Shown: positions 1 to 7,026 of the stretch, piece after piece
How positions within the stretch are numbered: position 1 is the first letter of the stretch
Layout of the letters: each line of letters begins with the position of its first letter
DNA from: GCA-002784865 sp035646815
Lineage (GTDB): Bacteria; Patescibacteriota; Microgenomatia; Levybacterales; UBA12049
DNA length: 17,869 nucleotides
Direction of reading: 5' to 3'
NCBI GenBank assembly: GCA_035646815.1
Contig: DASRON010000047.1
Location: forward strand, 1 to 17,869
Notes under the pieces: generated by a model
What the model saw: the letters and a program-made list of their open reading frames with translations, nothing else
What the model was told of the DNA's origin: nothing
Database searches by the model: none
Program-made: the position numbers and the translations under genes

Positions 1-200
1 CAACCGGAGCAGGAGATGCGTTTAGATCAGGTTTTTTAACTGGACTAGAAAAACGTTTTGATCTTAAAACTTGTGGCCAAATGGGATCTATTGCTGCAGT
101 TTATGCTGTTGAAAACTTCGGATGCCAGGAACATGTATATACAAAAAAAGAGTTTATAAAAAGGTATGGTCAAAATTATAAGACTATGTTAAACTTGTGA
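1..200 (+). CDS. PfkB-family sugar/nucleoside kinase, C-terminal end (adenosine-kinase-like)
   Basis: This is the 3' end of a gene that enters the window from the left; in-frame reading starts at base 3 and stops at TGA 198-200, giving 66 residues. It opens with the PfkB signature TGAGDAFRSGF, whose GAGD carries the catalytic Asp and anion hole of ribokinase-like kinases. The tail (AAVYAVENFGCQEHVYT, then an EF..RYG segment) resembles the C-terminus of bacterial adenosine kinases, which convert adenosine to AMP. ahcY starts one base after the stop, so the two are almost certainly co-transcribed. That fits a role in removing the adenosine released by SAH hydrolysis. The family is clear; substrate specificity is inferred, because most of the protein lies outside the window. 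Confidence 0.85.
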   Translation, partial: TGAGDAFRSGFLTGLEKRFDLKTCGQMGSIAAVYAVENFGCQEHVYTKKEFIKRYGQNYKTMLNL

Positions 201-201
201 A

Positions 202-1467
202 ATGTCAAAAAACTACGACGTAAAAGACTTAGGTCTTGCCAAAGAAGGAAAACTAAAAATTGAATGGTCAGATAAGCAGATGCAAGTTCTGTCCATAATA
301 AGAGATAGATTTAAAAAAGAAAAACCTCTTAAAGGTCTTACGATTGCAGCTTGTCTTCATGTTACTTCTGAAACTGCAAATTTACTTATTACTTTAAAAG
401 CAGGAGGAGCAACTGTCGTAACAAATGCTTCAAATCCTCTTTCTACTCAAGACAGTGTAGCAGCGTCCCTTGTTAAAGATTATGATATTCCATGTTTTGC
501 AATTAAAGGAGAAGATAGCAAGACTTATTACAAACACTTAAATACGGTTTTAGATTATAAGCCACAAATTACAATGGATGATGGAGGAGATTTAATTCAT
601 TTACTTCACACTAAAAGACAAAATCAACTTAAAGATATATTGGGTTCATCTGAGGAAACAACAACTGGTGTTATAAGACTTAAAGCAATGGAAAAGGATA
701 AGGCATTAAAAGTTCCTGTTATTGCTGTAAATGATTCTGACACAAAACATTTATTTGATAATAGATATGGTACGGGTCAATCAACTATAGATGGCGTTAT
801 TAGGGCAACAAATGTACTTCTGGCAGGAAAAAATGTAGTTATTGCAGGATACGGCTGGTGCAGTAAGGGAATTGCAATGAGAGCAAAAGGTATGGGATCA
901 AATGTAATTGTTACTGAAGTTGACTATGTCAAAGCACTAGAAGCAGCAATGGATGGATTTAGAGTAATGAAAATGATTGAGGCAGTAAAGATAGGGGACA
1001 TTTTTATTAGCGCAACTGGAGATAAACATGTTATTGGAATTGCAGAAATGAGACTTATGAAAGATGGTGCAATTATTGCAAACTCTGGACATTTTGATAT
1101 TGAGATTGATATGGCAAGCCTTGAAAAAGTAAAAAACAAAAAAAGAACAATCAGAAACTCACTTGATGAATATTTAATGCCAAACGGCAAAAAACTTTAT
1201 GTTCTAGGAGAAGGGAGACTTGTTAACTTAGCAGCTGCAGAAGGTCATCCTGCAGAAGTAATGGATATGTCTTTTGCAAATCAAGCTTTAGCTGCAGAAT
1301 ATTTTGTTAAAAATAAAGGAAAACTTGAAAACAAAGTATACGTACTTCCAAAAGCACTTGATCAAAAAGTTGCAAGACTAAAATTAAAAGCCATGGATAT
1401 TTCCATTGATACATTAACTCCAGAACAAAAAATATATTTATCTTCTTGGGACGAGGGAACAAAGTAA
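202..1467 (+). CDS. ahcY: S-adenosyl-L-homocysteine hydrolase
   Basis: This cytosolic NAD-dependent enzyme splits S-adenosylhomocysteine into homocysteine and adenosine, relieving product inhibition of methyltransferases. In the 421 residues I see a substrate-domain Asp pair (126-127), EETTTG (151-156), and NDSDTKHLFDNRYGTGQS (177-194), which holds the active-site Lys/Asp. The NAD-binding loop GYGWCSKG (216-223) and NSGHFD (294-299) are also present. The length and the C-terminus, which ends in a Y-S-S-W-D-E-G-T type tail rather than the long eukaryotic/proteobacterial tail, match the short archaeal/Thermotoga-like form. The ATG lies one base after the upstream kinase stop, indicating an operon. 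The 3' end is one base from the convergent copZ-like gene, with no terminator hairpin between them. Confidence 0.97.
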   Translation: MSKNYDVKDLGLAKEGKLKIEWSDKQMQVLSIIRDRFKKEKPLKGLTIAACLHVTSETANLLITLKAGGATVVTNASNPLSTQDSVAASLVKDYDIPCFAIKGEDSKTYYKHLNTVLDYKPQITMDDGGDLIHLLHTKRQNQLKDILGSSEETTTGVIRLKAMEKDKALKVPVIAVNDSDTKHLFDNRYGTGQSTIDGVIRATNVLLAGKNVVIAGYGWCSKGIAMRAKGMGSNVIVTEVDYVKALEAAMDGFRVMKMIEAVKIGDIFISATGDKHVIGIAEMRLMKDGAIIANSGHFDIEIDMASLEKVKNKKRTIRNSLDEYLMPNGKKLYVLGEGRLVNLAAAEGHPAEVMDMSFANQALAAEYFVKNKGKLENKVYVLPKALDQKVARLKLKAMDISIDTLTPEQKIYLSSWDEGTK

Positions 1468-1468
1468 T

Positions 1469-1684
1469 TTATTCTAAAAGTGTTGCATCATAGCCTGCAG
1501 TTTTAATAATCTCAGTTATTTTCTTATCATTAAGTTTATTTGCATCATATTCAACTTCTACTGTTTGTTTTGCAAAGCTTGTTTTTGCTTCTTTAACACC
1601 TTCTGTATCTTCAAGCTCTCCATCAATATTCATTGCACAACTTGAACAATGCATTCCAGTTATTTTAAACTTTTTAGTAATCAT
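1469..1684 (-). CDS. CopZ-like copper metallochaperone (HMA domain)
   Basis: This 71-residue protein is a single heavy-metal-associated domain with the GMHCSSC loop (Cys13 and Cys16), the usual two-Cys Cu(I) site. The length is typical for CopZ, a soluble cytosolic chaperone that passes Cu(I) to CopA-type ATPases. It is the last gene of the minus-strand copper operon. Its ATG overlaps the stop of the upstream membrane protein (ATGA, 1681-1684), implying translational coupling. The HMA domain at the N-terminus of the ATPase in the same operon (GMHCASC) is a natural partner. Other soft metals are possible from the motif alone; the CsoR/CopA context favours copper. Confidence 0.9.
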   Translation of the reverse strand: MITKKFKITGMHCSSCAMNIDGELEDTEGVKEAKTSFAKQTVEVEYDANKLNDKKITEIIKTAGYDATLLE

Positions 1685-2712
1685 ATTACGCGAAAACTAC
1701 CTCTAAACATTCCCATGCTACACATAAACGAAACTGTCCCAGATTTAGGTGCAGTAAAAGTCACCGTATCTGTCATTCCATTTGAAACTATTCTTTGTAT
1801 ACCATAAGAAGGTATTGTAAATGCCTGAGCACAGCCTCCTCCACCTTTATTAACCAAATGAACTGTAATTTCCTCTCCTGCCTTAATATTTAAAACATTT
1901 GGAGTGTAACCATAATTATCTATGGTAATTGTTACATCTGTATTTCCAACTAATCCTGAAGCTTCTGTTTTTATATTACACCAAGACACTGTACAAACTA
2001 TATTCTGCCAAACATTTTCAAGCGTAAAAGAACTTCCTGTTAAGGCAATAGAATTGTTAAGGTTAAAAATTGCAAGAATAATAATTGCAAATGCAACTAT
2101 TCGCATGAATTTTTGGTGAAAATAGTCTCCGAGTTTCGCAGTAAAATAACCTAAGATAAAAAAGATAGGTGTCGTTCCTAAGATAAAGGCAAACATAATC
2201 AAAGCCCCAGAAACAGGATTCCCTGAAGCAATTGCCAAAGCAATCATAGCCTGTGTTATTCCACAGGGAACAAATATTGTAAATGCACCTAAAAGTGCAG
2301 GGGCAAATAGATCTGCGCTTTTTGATTTTCTTCTAATCATTCTTGTTAAGAATTTTGGGGGTTGAATAATAAAATAATGAAAAATTGGATGAACGTTTAA
2401 AATGCTAAGTGCCGTTCCAAGCATAAATATAGCAACAAAAACTTGAATAAATATTTTTGCTGTTAAGGAAAGCTGAAGGACTGATCCTATCCATCCCAAA
2501 AAAACTCCAAGTATTGTATACGCTACTAATTTTGCAACAAGAAAAGAAATAATAGGAAGAGCACTATTTGTATTCTTAAATTTATTTTCAAGTTTTTCCT
2601 GTTCACGTTGTGCAATTGTTGCAGCAAGCAATCCTCCTTGAACAGCCATGCAAGAAAGTCCACCTGCTAAAAGACCTGTTATAAATATTGCTCCCAAACT
2701 TGCTATATCCAT
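1681..2712 (-). CDS. UreH/DsbD-like (TauE/SafE-type) membrane protein fused to a C-terminal cupredoxin domain
   Basis: The 343-residue protein has two parts. Residues 1-225 are a polytopic membrane domain resembling the DsbD_2/'urease accessory UreH' family: GLLAGGLSCMAVQGG near the N-terminus (Cys21), a second half with FVPCGITQAM (Cys150), and about six hydrophobic helices. The two membrane Cys sit where CcdA/DsbD proteins carry their redox or metal pair. Residues 258-343 are a cupredoxin-like beta domain with GGGGCAQAF (Cys294) and FMCSMGMFRG (Cys331, Met333, Met335) as likely ligands, expected outside the membrane. The gene lies four bases after the stop of copA and overlaps the copZ-like start. 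It probably moves copper or thiols across the membrane, or loads copper onto the cupredoxin; the direct activity is not known from sequence. Confidence 0.82.
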   Translation of the reverse strand: MDIASLGAIFITGLLAGGLSCMAVQGGLLAATIAQREQEKLENKFKNTNSALPIISFLVAKLVAYTILGVFLGWIGSVLQLSLTAKIFIQVFVAIFMLGTALSILNVHPIFHYFIIQPPKFLTRMIRRKSKSADLFAPALLGAFTIFVPCGITQAMIALAIASGNPVSGALIMFAFILGTTPIFFILGYFTAKLGDYFHQKFMRIVAFAIIILAIFNLNNSIALTGSSFTLENVWQNIVCTVSWCNIKTEASGLVGNTDVTITIDNYGYTPNVLNIKAGEEITVHLVNKGGGGCAQAFTIPSYGIQRIVSNGMTDTVTFTAPKSGTVSFMCSMGMFRGSFRVI

Positions 2713-2716
2713 ATAT

Positions 2717-4942
2717 TTATTTTACACCTTTTAATCTTAATGAATTAGTCACAACTGAAACTGAACTTAAAGCCATTGCAGCAGAAGCAAAAATTGGACT
2801 TAAAAGTATATTAAAAAAGGGATAGAGAGCACCCATTGCAACTGGTATTAGAATAATGTTATATCCAAATGCCCAGAATAAATTCATTCTAATAGTCCTC
2901 ATTGTCAGTTTAGAAAGCCTAACAGATTTTGCAACTGACCTTAAGTCTTTATTAACAAGAGTAATATCAGAAGATTCCATGGCAATATCAGTTCCTGTTC
3001 CCATAGCTATTCCAACATTTGCTAAAACTAGAGCAGGCGCATCATTTATACCATCTCCAACCATTGCAACAATTTTTCCATTTTCTTGAATCTTCTCTAT
3101 TTCAATTTTTTTATCTTCTGGAAGAACATCAGCAAGAACTTTTTTAATTCCTATTTTTTTGGCAATTGCATTAGCTGTTCTTTCATTGTCTCCTGTAAGC
3201 ATAACAGTCTCAATTCCCATAGAAGATAATTCGTCTATTCCTGCCTTAGCACTTTCTTTAATCGGATCTGCAACTGCTATTATTCCTACTAGTTTTTTAT
3301 TCTCTGCCAAAAGCATTGATGTTTTACCTTCTTCTTCTAATTTACTAAGTTTTTCTTCTGCCTTTTTAATATCAATTTTTTCCCTTTCCATTAATTTTCT
3401 ATTGCCAAAATATATCATTTTCTTATCAATCTCTCCTTCAATTCCATGTCCTGCAATTGCCTTAAATTTATCTACCTTTTTAAGTTTTATCTTAAAACTT
3501 TCTGCCTCTTTTAAAATTGCATCAGCTAGTGAATGCTCTGATCCTTTTTCTAAAGATGCTGCGTAAAAAAGAATCTTATCTTTTAAATCATAACTTAAAG
3601 AAATTACATCTGTTACTTCTGGCTCTCCCTTAGTTAAGGTTCCTGTTTTATCAAAAACCACAGTATCTATCTTATGAGAAATTTCTAAACTCTGGGCATC
3701 TTTTATAAGGATACCGTTTTCCGCTCCTTTTCCTGTACCAACCATAACTGCTGTTGGCGTTGCAAGTCCCATTGCACAAGGACAAGCAATGATTAAAACT
3801 GCAACCATATTTAAAAGTGCAAAGGGAAGTGAAGGAGATGGTCCAAAATCAAACCAAATAACAAAAGTTACTATTGCAAGCATAATAACAATGGGTACAA
3901 AGTATGATGAAATCGTATCAGCAAGACGCTGAATTGGAGCTTTACTTCCTTGAGCACTTTGTACAAGTTTTACAATTTGAGCAAGCATTGTTTCTTCTCC
4001 AATTTTTTCTGCTTTATAAAGAAAAGTGCCTGATTTATTAAATGTTGCACCAATTACTCTGTCTCCCTTAAATTTATCAACAGGTATACTTTCTCCTGTA
4101 ATCATAGATTCATCAATTGACGATTCTCCTTCTATAATAGAGCCGTCTACAGGAATTTTTTCTCCTGGTCTTACTCTTACAATGTCTCCGATTTTTACAT
4201 CTTCAATTGAAACATCTTTTTCTTTACCGTTTACTAACACGCGTGCTGTTTTTGCCTGAAGACCAATTAATTTTTTAATTGCCTCACTGGTTTGACCTTT
4301 GGCCCTTGCTTCAAAAAATCGTCCCAAAAGAATAAGACCTATTACAATTGTTGAGACATCAAAATAGGGCATTATTTCAATACTCATTTTAAGCATTATG
4401 TTAGGAAAAAAAGTAATAAAGACTGAATACAAATAGGCAACACTTGTTCCTACTGCAACCAAAGTATCCATGTTAGCTGTTCTATGTTTTAAAGCAGGAA
4501 TTGTTGCTTTGTAAAAAGCAAGACCTGCCCAAAATTGAACTGGGGTGGCAAGTAAAAACTGCACAAAGAAGTTTCTTAAAAATACTGGAGAAAAATTTAC
4601 TATTCCAGGAAAACTTCCCCAAAGAATAAGTCCTCCTAAAAACAAACTAATAAATGCCTTTTTCTTCAGTGTTTTAATTTCTTTTTCTTTTTCTTTTTTT
4701 TCAAGTTCTTTGTCTGTTTTATCTTCAGAAGCCAAAGCCTTATAACCTACATTTGAAACTGCTGAACAAATAACAGCATCGCTTGTAAGCTTAGGATCAA
4801 ACTCTACGAAAGCCTCTTCTGTCGCAAGATTAACATTTGCAGAAACAACACCTTTTGTTTTACTTAACTCTTTTTCAATAACTTTTACACAGGATGCACA
4901 ATGCATTCCTTTTATTGAGAAGCTTTTTTTTAAATTTGCCAT
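2717..4942 (-). CDS. copA: Cu(+)-exporting P1B-type ATPase
   Basis: This 741-residue heavy-metal ATPase has one N-terminal HMA domain (GMHCASC 12-18), a charged linker (about 74-95), actuator-loop TGES (282-285), membrane metal site CPC (387-389), phosphorylation motif DKTGT (431-435) and hinge GDGIND (629-634). The C-terminal helices carry FGYN (692-695) and MALSSVSVV, the YN and MxxSS signatures of Cu(I)-specific P1B-1 pumps. It exports cytosolic Cu(I) using ATP. The nucleotide-binding SEHP motif reads SEHS (468-471); the functional His is kept but the Pro is replaced. Its ATG shares one base with the stop of the upstream cupredoxin gene (TAATG), so translation is likely coupled. Length and motif order are normal. 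Confidence 0.96.
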   Translation of the reverse strand: MANLKKSFSIKGMHCASCVKVIEKELSKTKGVVSANVNLATEEAFVEFDPKLTSDAVICSAVSNVGYKALASEDKTDKELEKKEKEKEIKTLKKKAFISLFLGGLILWGSFPGIVNFSPVFLRNFFVQFLLATPVQFWAGLAFYKATIPALKHRTANMDTLVAVGTSVAYLYSVFITFFPNIMLKMSIEIMPYFDVSTIVIGLILLGRFFEARAKGQTSEAIKKLIGLQAKTARVLVNGKEKDVSIEDVKIGDIVRVRPGEKIPVDGSIIEGESSIDESMITGESIPVDKFKGDRVIGATFNKSGTFLYKAEKIGEETMLAQIVKLVQSAQGSKAPIQRLADTISSYFVPIVIMLAIVTFVIWFDFGPSPSLPFALLNMVAVLIIACPCAMGLATPTAVMVGTGKGAENGILIKDAQSLEISHKIDTVVFDKTGTLTKGEPEVTDVISLSYDLKDKILFYAASLEKGSEHSLADAILKEAESFKIKLKKVDKFKAIAGHGIEGEIDKKMIYFGNRKLMEREKIDIKKAEEKLSKLEEEGKTSMLLAENKKLVGIIAVADPIKESAKAGIDELSSMGIETVMLTGDNERTANAIAKKIGIKKVLADVLPEDKKIEIEKIQENGKIVAMVGDGINDAPALVLANVGIAMGTGTDIAMESSDITLVNKDLRSVAKSVRLSKLTMRTIRMNLFWAFGYNIILIPVAMGALYPFFNILLSPIFASAAMALSSVSVVTNSLRLKGVK

Positions 4943-5295
4943 TATTTAACAACTATCTTTCCATGAAACATATTCATTCCACATCTAAAAGAGTATTCTC
5001 CTTTTTTAGAAGGATTTAATTCAATAGTTACTTTTTTATTTAAAGGAAGATATCTTTTAATTTTAAAATCAGGAAATACAACTTCCTCAAGACAACTATT
5101 AGAATCTTTTCTTAAAAAGTTAATTATAATTTTTTTATTTACTTCCAGAGAAATTAGAGAAGGGGAATATCCACCATCAACAATAATGTCAATAGATCCA
5201 TTTGCTTGAACTTCCTTTTCTTTTTTAAATAAAAAAAACCAGTATGTAAAAACGATGCCAAAAGCACCTATAATTGTGACAATTACTTTATCCAT
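4942..5295 (-). CDS. Membrane-anchored cupredoxin-like protein
   Basis: This 117-residue protein has one N-terminal membrane helix (about 4-23) followed by KKEKE and then an extracellular cupredoxin-like domain (about 34-117). The domain reads GGYSPSLISL, then DSNSCLEEVVFPDF (Cys68), and ends with FRCGMNMFHGK (Cys105, Met107, Met109, His111). This resembles cupredoxin modules associated with copper P-type ATPases. The usual first His ligand of blue-copper proteins appears replaced by Cys-containing NSCLEE, so the site may hold Cu(I) rather than act as a classic electron carrier. The start codon directly abuts the upstream stop (TAAATG), and its own stop overlaps the copA start. It likely binds copper at the outer face next to CopA. 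Confidence 0.8.
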   Translation of the reverse strand: MDKVIVTIIGAFGIVFTYWFFLFKKEKEVQANGSIDIIVDGGYSPSLISLEVNKKIIINFLRKDSNSCLEEVVFPDFKIKRYLPLNKKVTIELNPSKKGEYSFRCGMNMFHGKIVVK

Positions 5296-5862
5296 TTATT
5301 TTTTTGGGTTTTTTATTTTCTGATACAAATACACTGCTAGAAGTACAAGTACAATCCAAACAGTTGCTCCAATCAAAACGTGAAATAATCCAAAATAAGA
5401 AGAACCATAAGCTCCTCCCATCATATCTGAAAAACCATATCCCATCATAGAATACACACCTCCTTTATTCTTAAGTCTATTATTAGAGTAGCATCCACTT
5501 TGTCTTTTTCCTATTGCAATATGATACTCATTTTCATCCGCATTCATTCTTGATTGCATCATTTTGTCCATATACACATGGTTTTCAGAACTTCCTGCCA
5601 TTTGTCCCATAAAATACTCTCCAAGTTTTTCAAAATCCTCATCATCTAAGGAATCACAACTTACTTTTTTATTCTTTAAATTATTATAAATCTCTTTTCC
5701 TAAGCTTTCCTCTTGCTTAGTTTTTGCAATTTCATCAGCAGTTATTGCTTTACTGCCATTTGAGTTTAAACCATTCATCATCTGTGCACTCACAAAAGAT
5801 AGGGGATTTGTTACAAAAATTACTGCCAACGCCAACATTAATACAATCAAATATTTTTTCAT
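5296..5862 (-). CDS. Exported Met-rich membrane protein of unknown function (putative copper binder)
   Basis: This 188-residue protein has a signal peptide (1-26, ending SFVSA before Gln27) and a C-terminal membrane helix (about 159-180) followed by basic residues. The extracellular part has exactly two cysteines, C69 in KVSCDSLDDEDFEKLGEYFMGQM and C124 in GKRQSGC, probably disulfide-linked. It also has clustered Met/His: MDKMMQSRM (98-106), YSMMGYGFSDMMGG (137-150). Met clusters are common in Cu(I)-binding envelope proteins, and the gene sits between csoR (two bases upstream) and the cupredoxin gene. I recognise the 'DEDFE.LGEYFMG...GKR.SGC' pattern from uncharacterised proteins but cannot name a function. 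Copper binding is inferred from composition and neighbours. Confidence 0.75.
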   Translation of the reverse strand: MKKYLIVLMLALAVIFVTNPLSFVSAQMMNGLNSNGSKAITADEIAKTKQEESLGKEIYNNLKNKKVSCDSLDDEDFEKLGEYFMGQMAGSSENHVYMDKMMQSRMNADENEYHIAIGKRQSGCYSNNRLKNKGGVYSMMGYGFSDMMGGAYGSSYFGLFHVLIGATVWIVLVLLAVYLYQKIKNPKK

Positions 5863-5864
5863 AA

Positions 5865-6134
5865 TTATTTTGTTTTTTTAATTACACTCATTACTTCTGA
5901 AATTGCCTGCTTTTGTTCACCACGTTTTATGGCATCTGATACACAAGTTAAAAGATGATTTTCCATAATAAGATTGTCAACTTCTTTTAGGGCACTTTGA
6001 ACTGCTTGAGACTGATGAACTATATTTATACAATACTCGTTTTCTTCTGCCATTTTAACTACTTTTTCCATATGGCCTTTAGCAATTTTGAGTCTATGAA
6101 TTATTCTTTCTTTTTGATCTTTAGGTTTATACAT
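5865..6134 (-). CDS. csoR: CsoR-family copper-sensing transcriptional repressor
   Basis: This 89-residue all-helical DUF156/CsoR protein opens with RIIHRLKIAKGHMEKVVKM, the DNA-contacting first helix. It has the Cu(I) ligand set Cys35 (in EYC), His60 and Cys64 (in NHLLTC). This C-H-C set plus Tyr34 is the fingerprint of copper-sensing CsoR rather than the nickel (RcnR) or formaldehyde (FrmR) members. CsoR tetramers bind G-tract pseudo-palindromes and leave DNA when Cu(I) binds. The ATG is preceded at six bases by GGGGGAG, a strong ribosome-binding site that is itself part of a CCCTAGGG dyad, so autoregulation is likely. It heads the six-gene copper half-operon and follows ccdA after 53 bases. 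Confidence 0.93.
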   Translation of the reverse strand: MYKPKDQKERIIHRLKIAKGHMEKVVKMAEENEYCINIVHQSQAVQSALKEVDNLIMENHLLTCVSDAIKRGEQKQAISEVMSVIKKTK

Positions 6135-6140
6135 AATAAT

Positions 6141-6152
6141 CTCCCCCTAGGG
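6141..6152 (-). promoter_or_regulatory. csoR ribosome-binding site embedded in a G-tract dyad (candidate CsoR site)
   Basis: On the minus strand the sequence reads CCCTAGGGGGAG, then six bases, then ATG. CCCTAGGG (6145-6152) is a perfect palindrome, and GGGGGAG (6141-6147) is the Shine-Dalgarno. A closely similar arrangement, CCCCTA-CCA-GGGGAG-N6-ATG, precedes the DUF1573 gene. G-tract dyads are the known style of CsoR operators; binding here is inferred. Confidence 0.5.
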
Positions 6153-6157
6153 CATAG

Positions 6158-6180
6158 AAGTACGTTAACTTAGCGTACTT
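6158..6180. promoter_or_regulatory. 23-bp near-perfect dyad upstream of csoR (candidate operator)
   Basis: The outer arms AAGTACG and CGTACTT are perfect 7-bp inverted repeats. The inner TAA-C-TTA is also symmetric, leaving one mismatched pair in two 11-base arms around a central base. It lies in the 53-base gap between ccdA and csoR, 24 bases before the csoR ATG on the minus strand. No T-run follows on either strand, so an operator is more likely than a terminator. The binding protein is not known. Confidence 0.55.
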
Positions 6181-6187
6181 ATAAATT

Positions 6188-7024
6188 CTACATCTTTTTA
6201 AAAAGAAGGTAAAGAAATAAAACAAGGATTACTAAAAAGGAAATGTTTATAAATATGTTGTTACCAAATAGGTTTGCCGCATAACCTGCCGAATCTTGAA
6301 TTGTTTTTGTAAAACTTTCACTTTTTACCATTGAAAATTTACCTTGATAATTTAAAACTATAGTAAATACACCTGTTACAAAAAATATCGCAGCTGCTAT
6401 TAAGTTTGCAAGTAGAATTGTATACGTTTTTCCAAAAAGCTTTATAAAAGATACTGGCTTTCTTAAGGATTTAATTTTATCTATCTTTCCGTTTAAGAAT
6501 AATGAAATTAGTAAAAGAGGTGTAATCATTCCCAAAACATAGGCTATGCCTATTAATGTTGCACCAAAAAAAGTTGGGGAAAGAAAAGCAAAAGTTAAGA
6601 TTCCAACTAAAACAGGTGCACAGCACGCACTGGTTATACCAGAGAATATTCCAAGTATAAAAACCGATAATGCATCTACTTTACCTTCTTTTTGTTTTCT
6701 TGTAATGCCTGGCATTGGCATCTTAACTCCTAGAAATGTAATTATAGAGACTAAAAGAAGCACTATTCCACCAAGGTAATATACACTATCATGAAATCTA
6801 AAAAGATATTTTGAAATAAGTGAAATTCCTATTACAGCAGGAAACAGCGTTACAAAAATTCCAAGACCATAAATAAGAGTCATTAGGAGTACTTTTTCTT
6901 TTTCCTTAAAAACGCTTCCTAAGTAAGCAGGGAGGAGAAAACTAATACAACAAGGGGCAAAAAGTGCAACTATTCCTGCAAAAAAGGCAGCTATAAGCGA
7001 TGTTTGAAATAATACTGTTTCCAT
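6188..7024 (-). CDS. CcdA/DsbD-type thiol-disulfide membrane protein
   Basis: This 278-residue polytopic protein belongs to the CcdA/DsbD transmembrane family, which carries reducing equivalents from cytosolic thioredoxin to envelope thiols. The paired half-repeats show GIVALFAPCCISFLLPAYLG (Cys25, Cys26) and FSGITSACCAPVLVGI (Cys134, Cys135), with about seven to eight hydrophobic helices and a C-terminal extension ending in a final helix. Each redox site carries a double Cys rather than the usual single Cys. Its start lies two bases after the stop of the Cys-rich protein, the likely electron acceptor or metal partner. No cytochrome c or haem-lyase gene is nearby, so classic cytochrome maturation is unlikely. 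Reducing envelope copper-site cysteines is the better inference. Confidence 0.88.
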   Translation of the reverse strand: METVLFQTSLIAAFFAGIVALFAPCCISFLLPAYLGSVFKEKEKVLLMTLIYGLGIFVTLFPAVIGISLISKYLFRFHDSVYYLGGIVLLLVSIITFLGVKMPMPGITRKQKEGKVDALSVFILGIFSGITSACCAPVLVGILTFAFLSPTFFGATLIGIAYVLGMITPLLLISLFLNGKIDKIKSLRKPVSFIKLFGKTYTILLANLIAAAIFFVTGVFTIVLNYQGKFSMVKSESFTKTIQDSAGYAANLFGNNIFINISFLVILVLFLYLLFKKM

Positions 7025-7026
7025 AC

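Noticed and set aside
6192..6203. CTTTTTAAAAAG palindrome at the end of ccdA
   Set aside because: It lies inside the ccdA coding sequence (Leu/Phe/Lys codons) and no T-run follows; probably a by-product of codon content.
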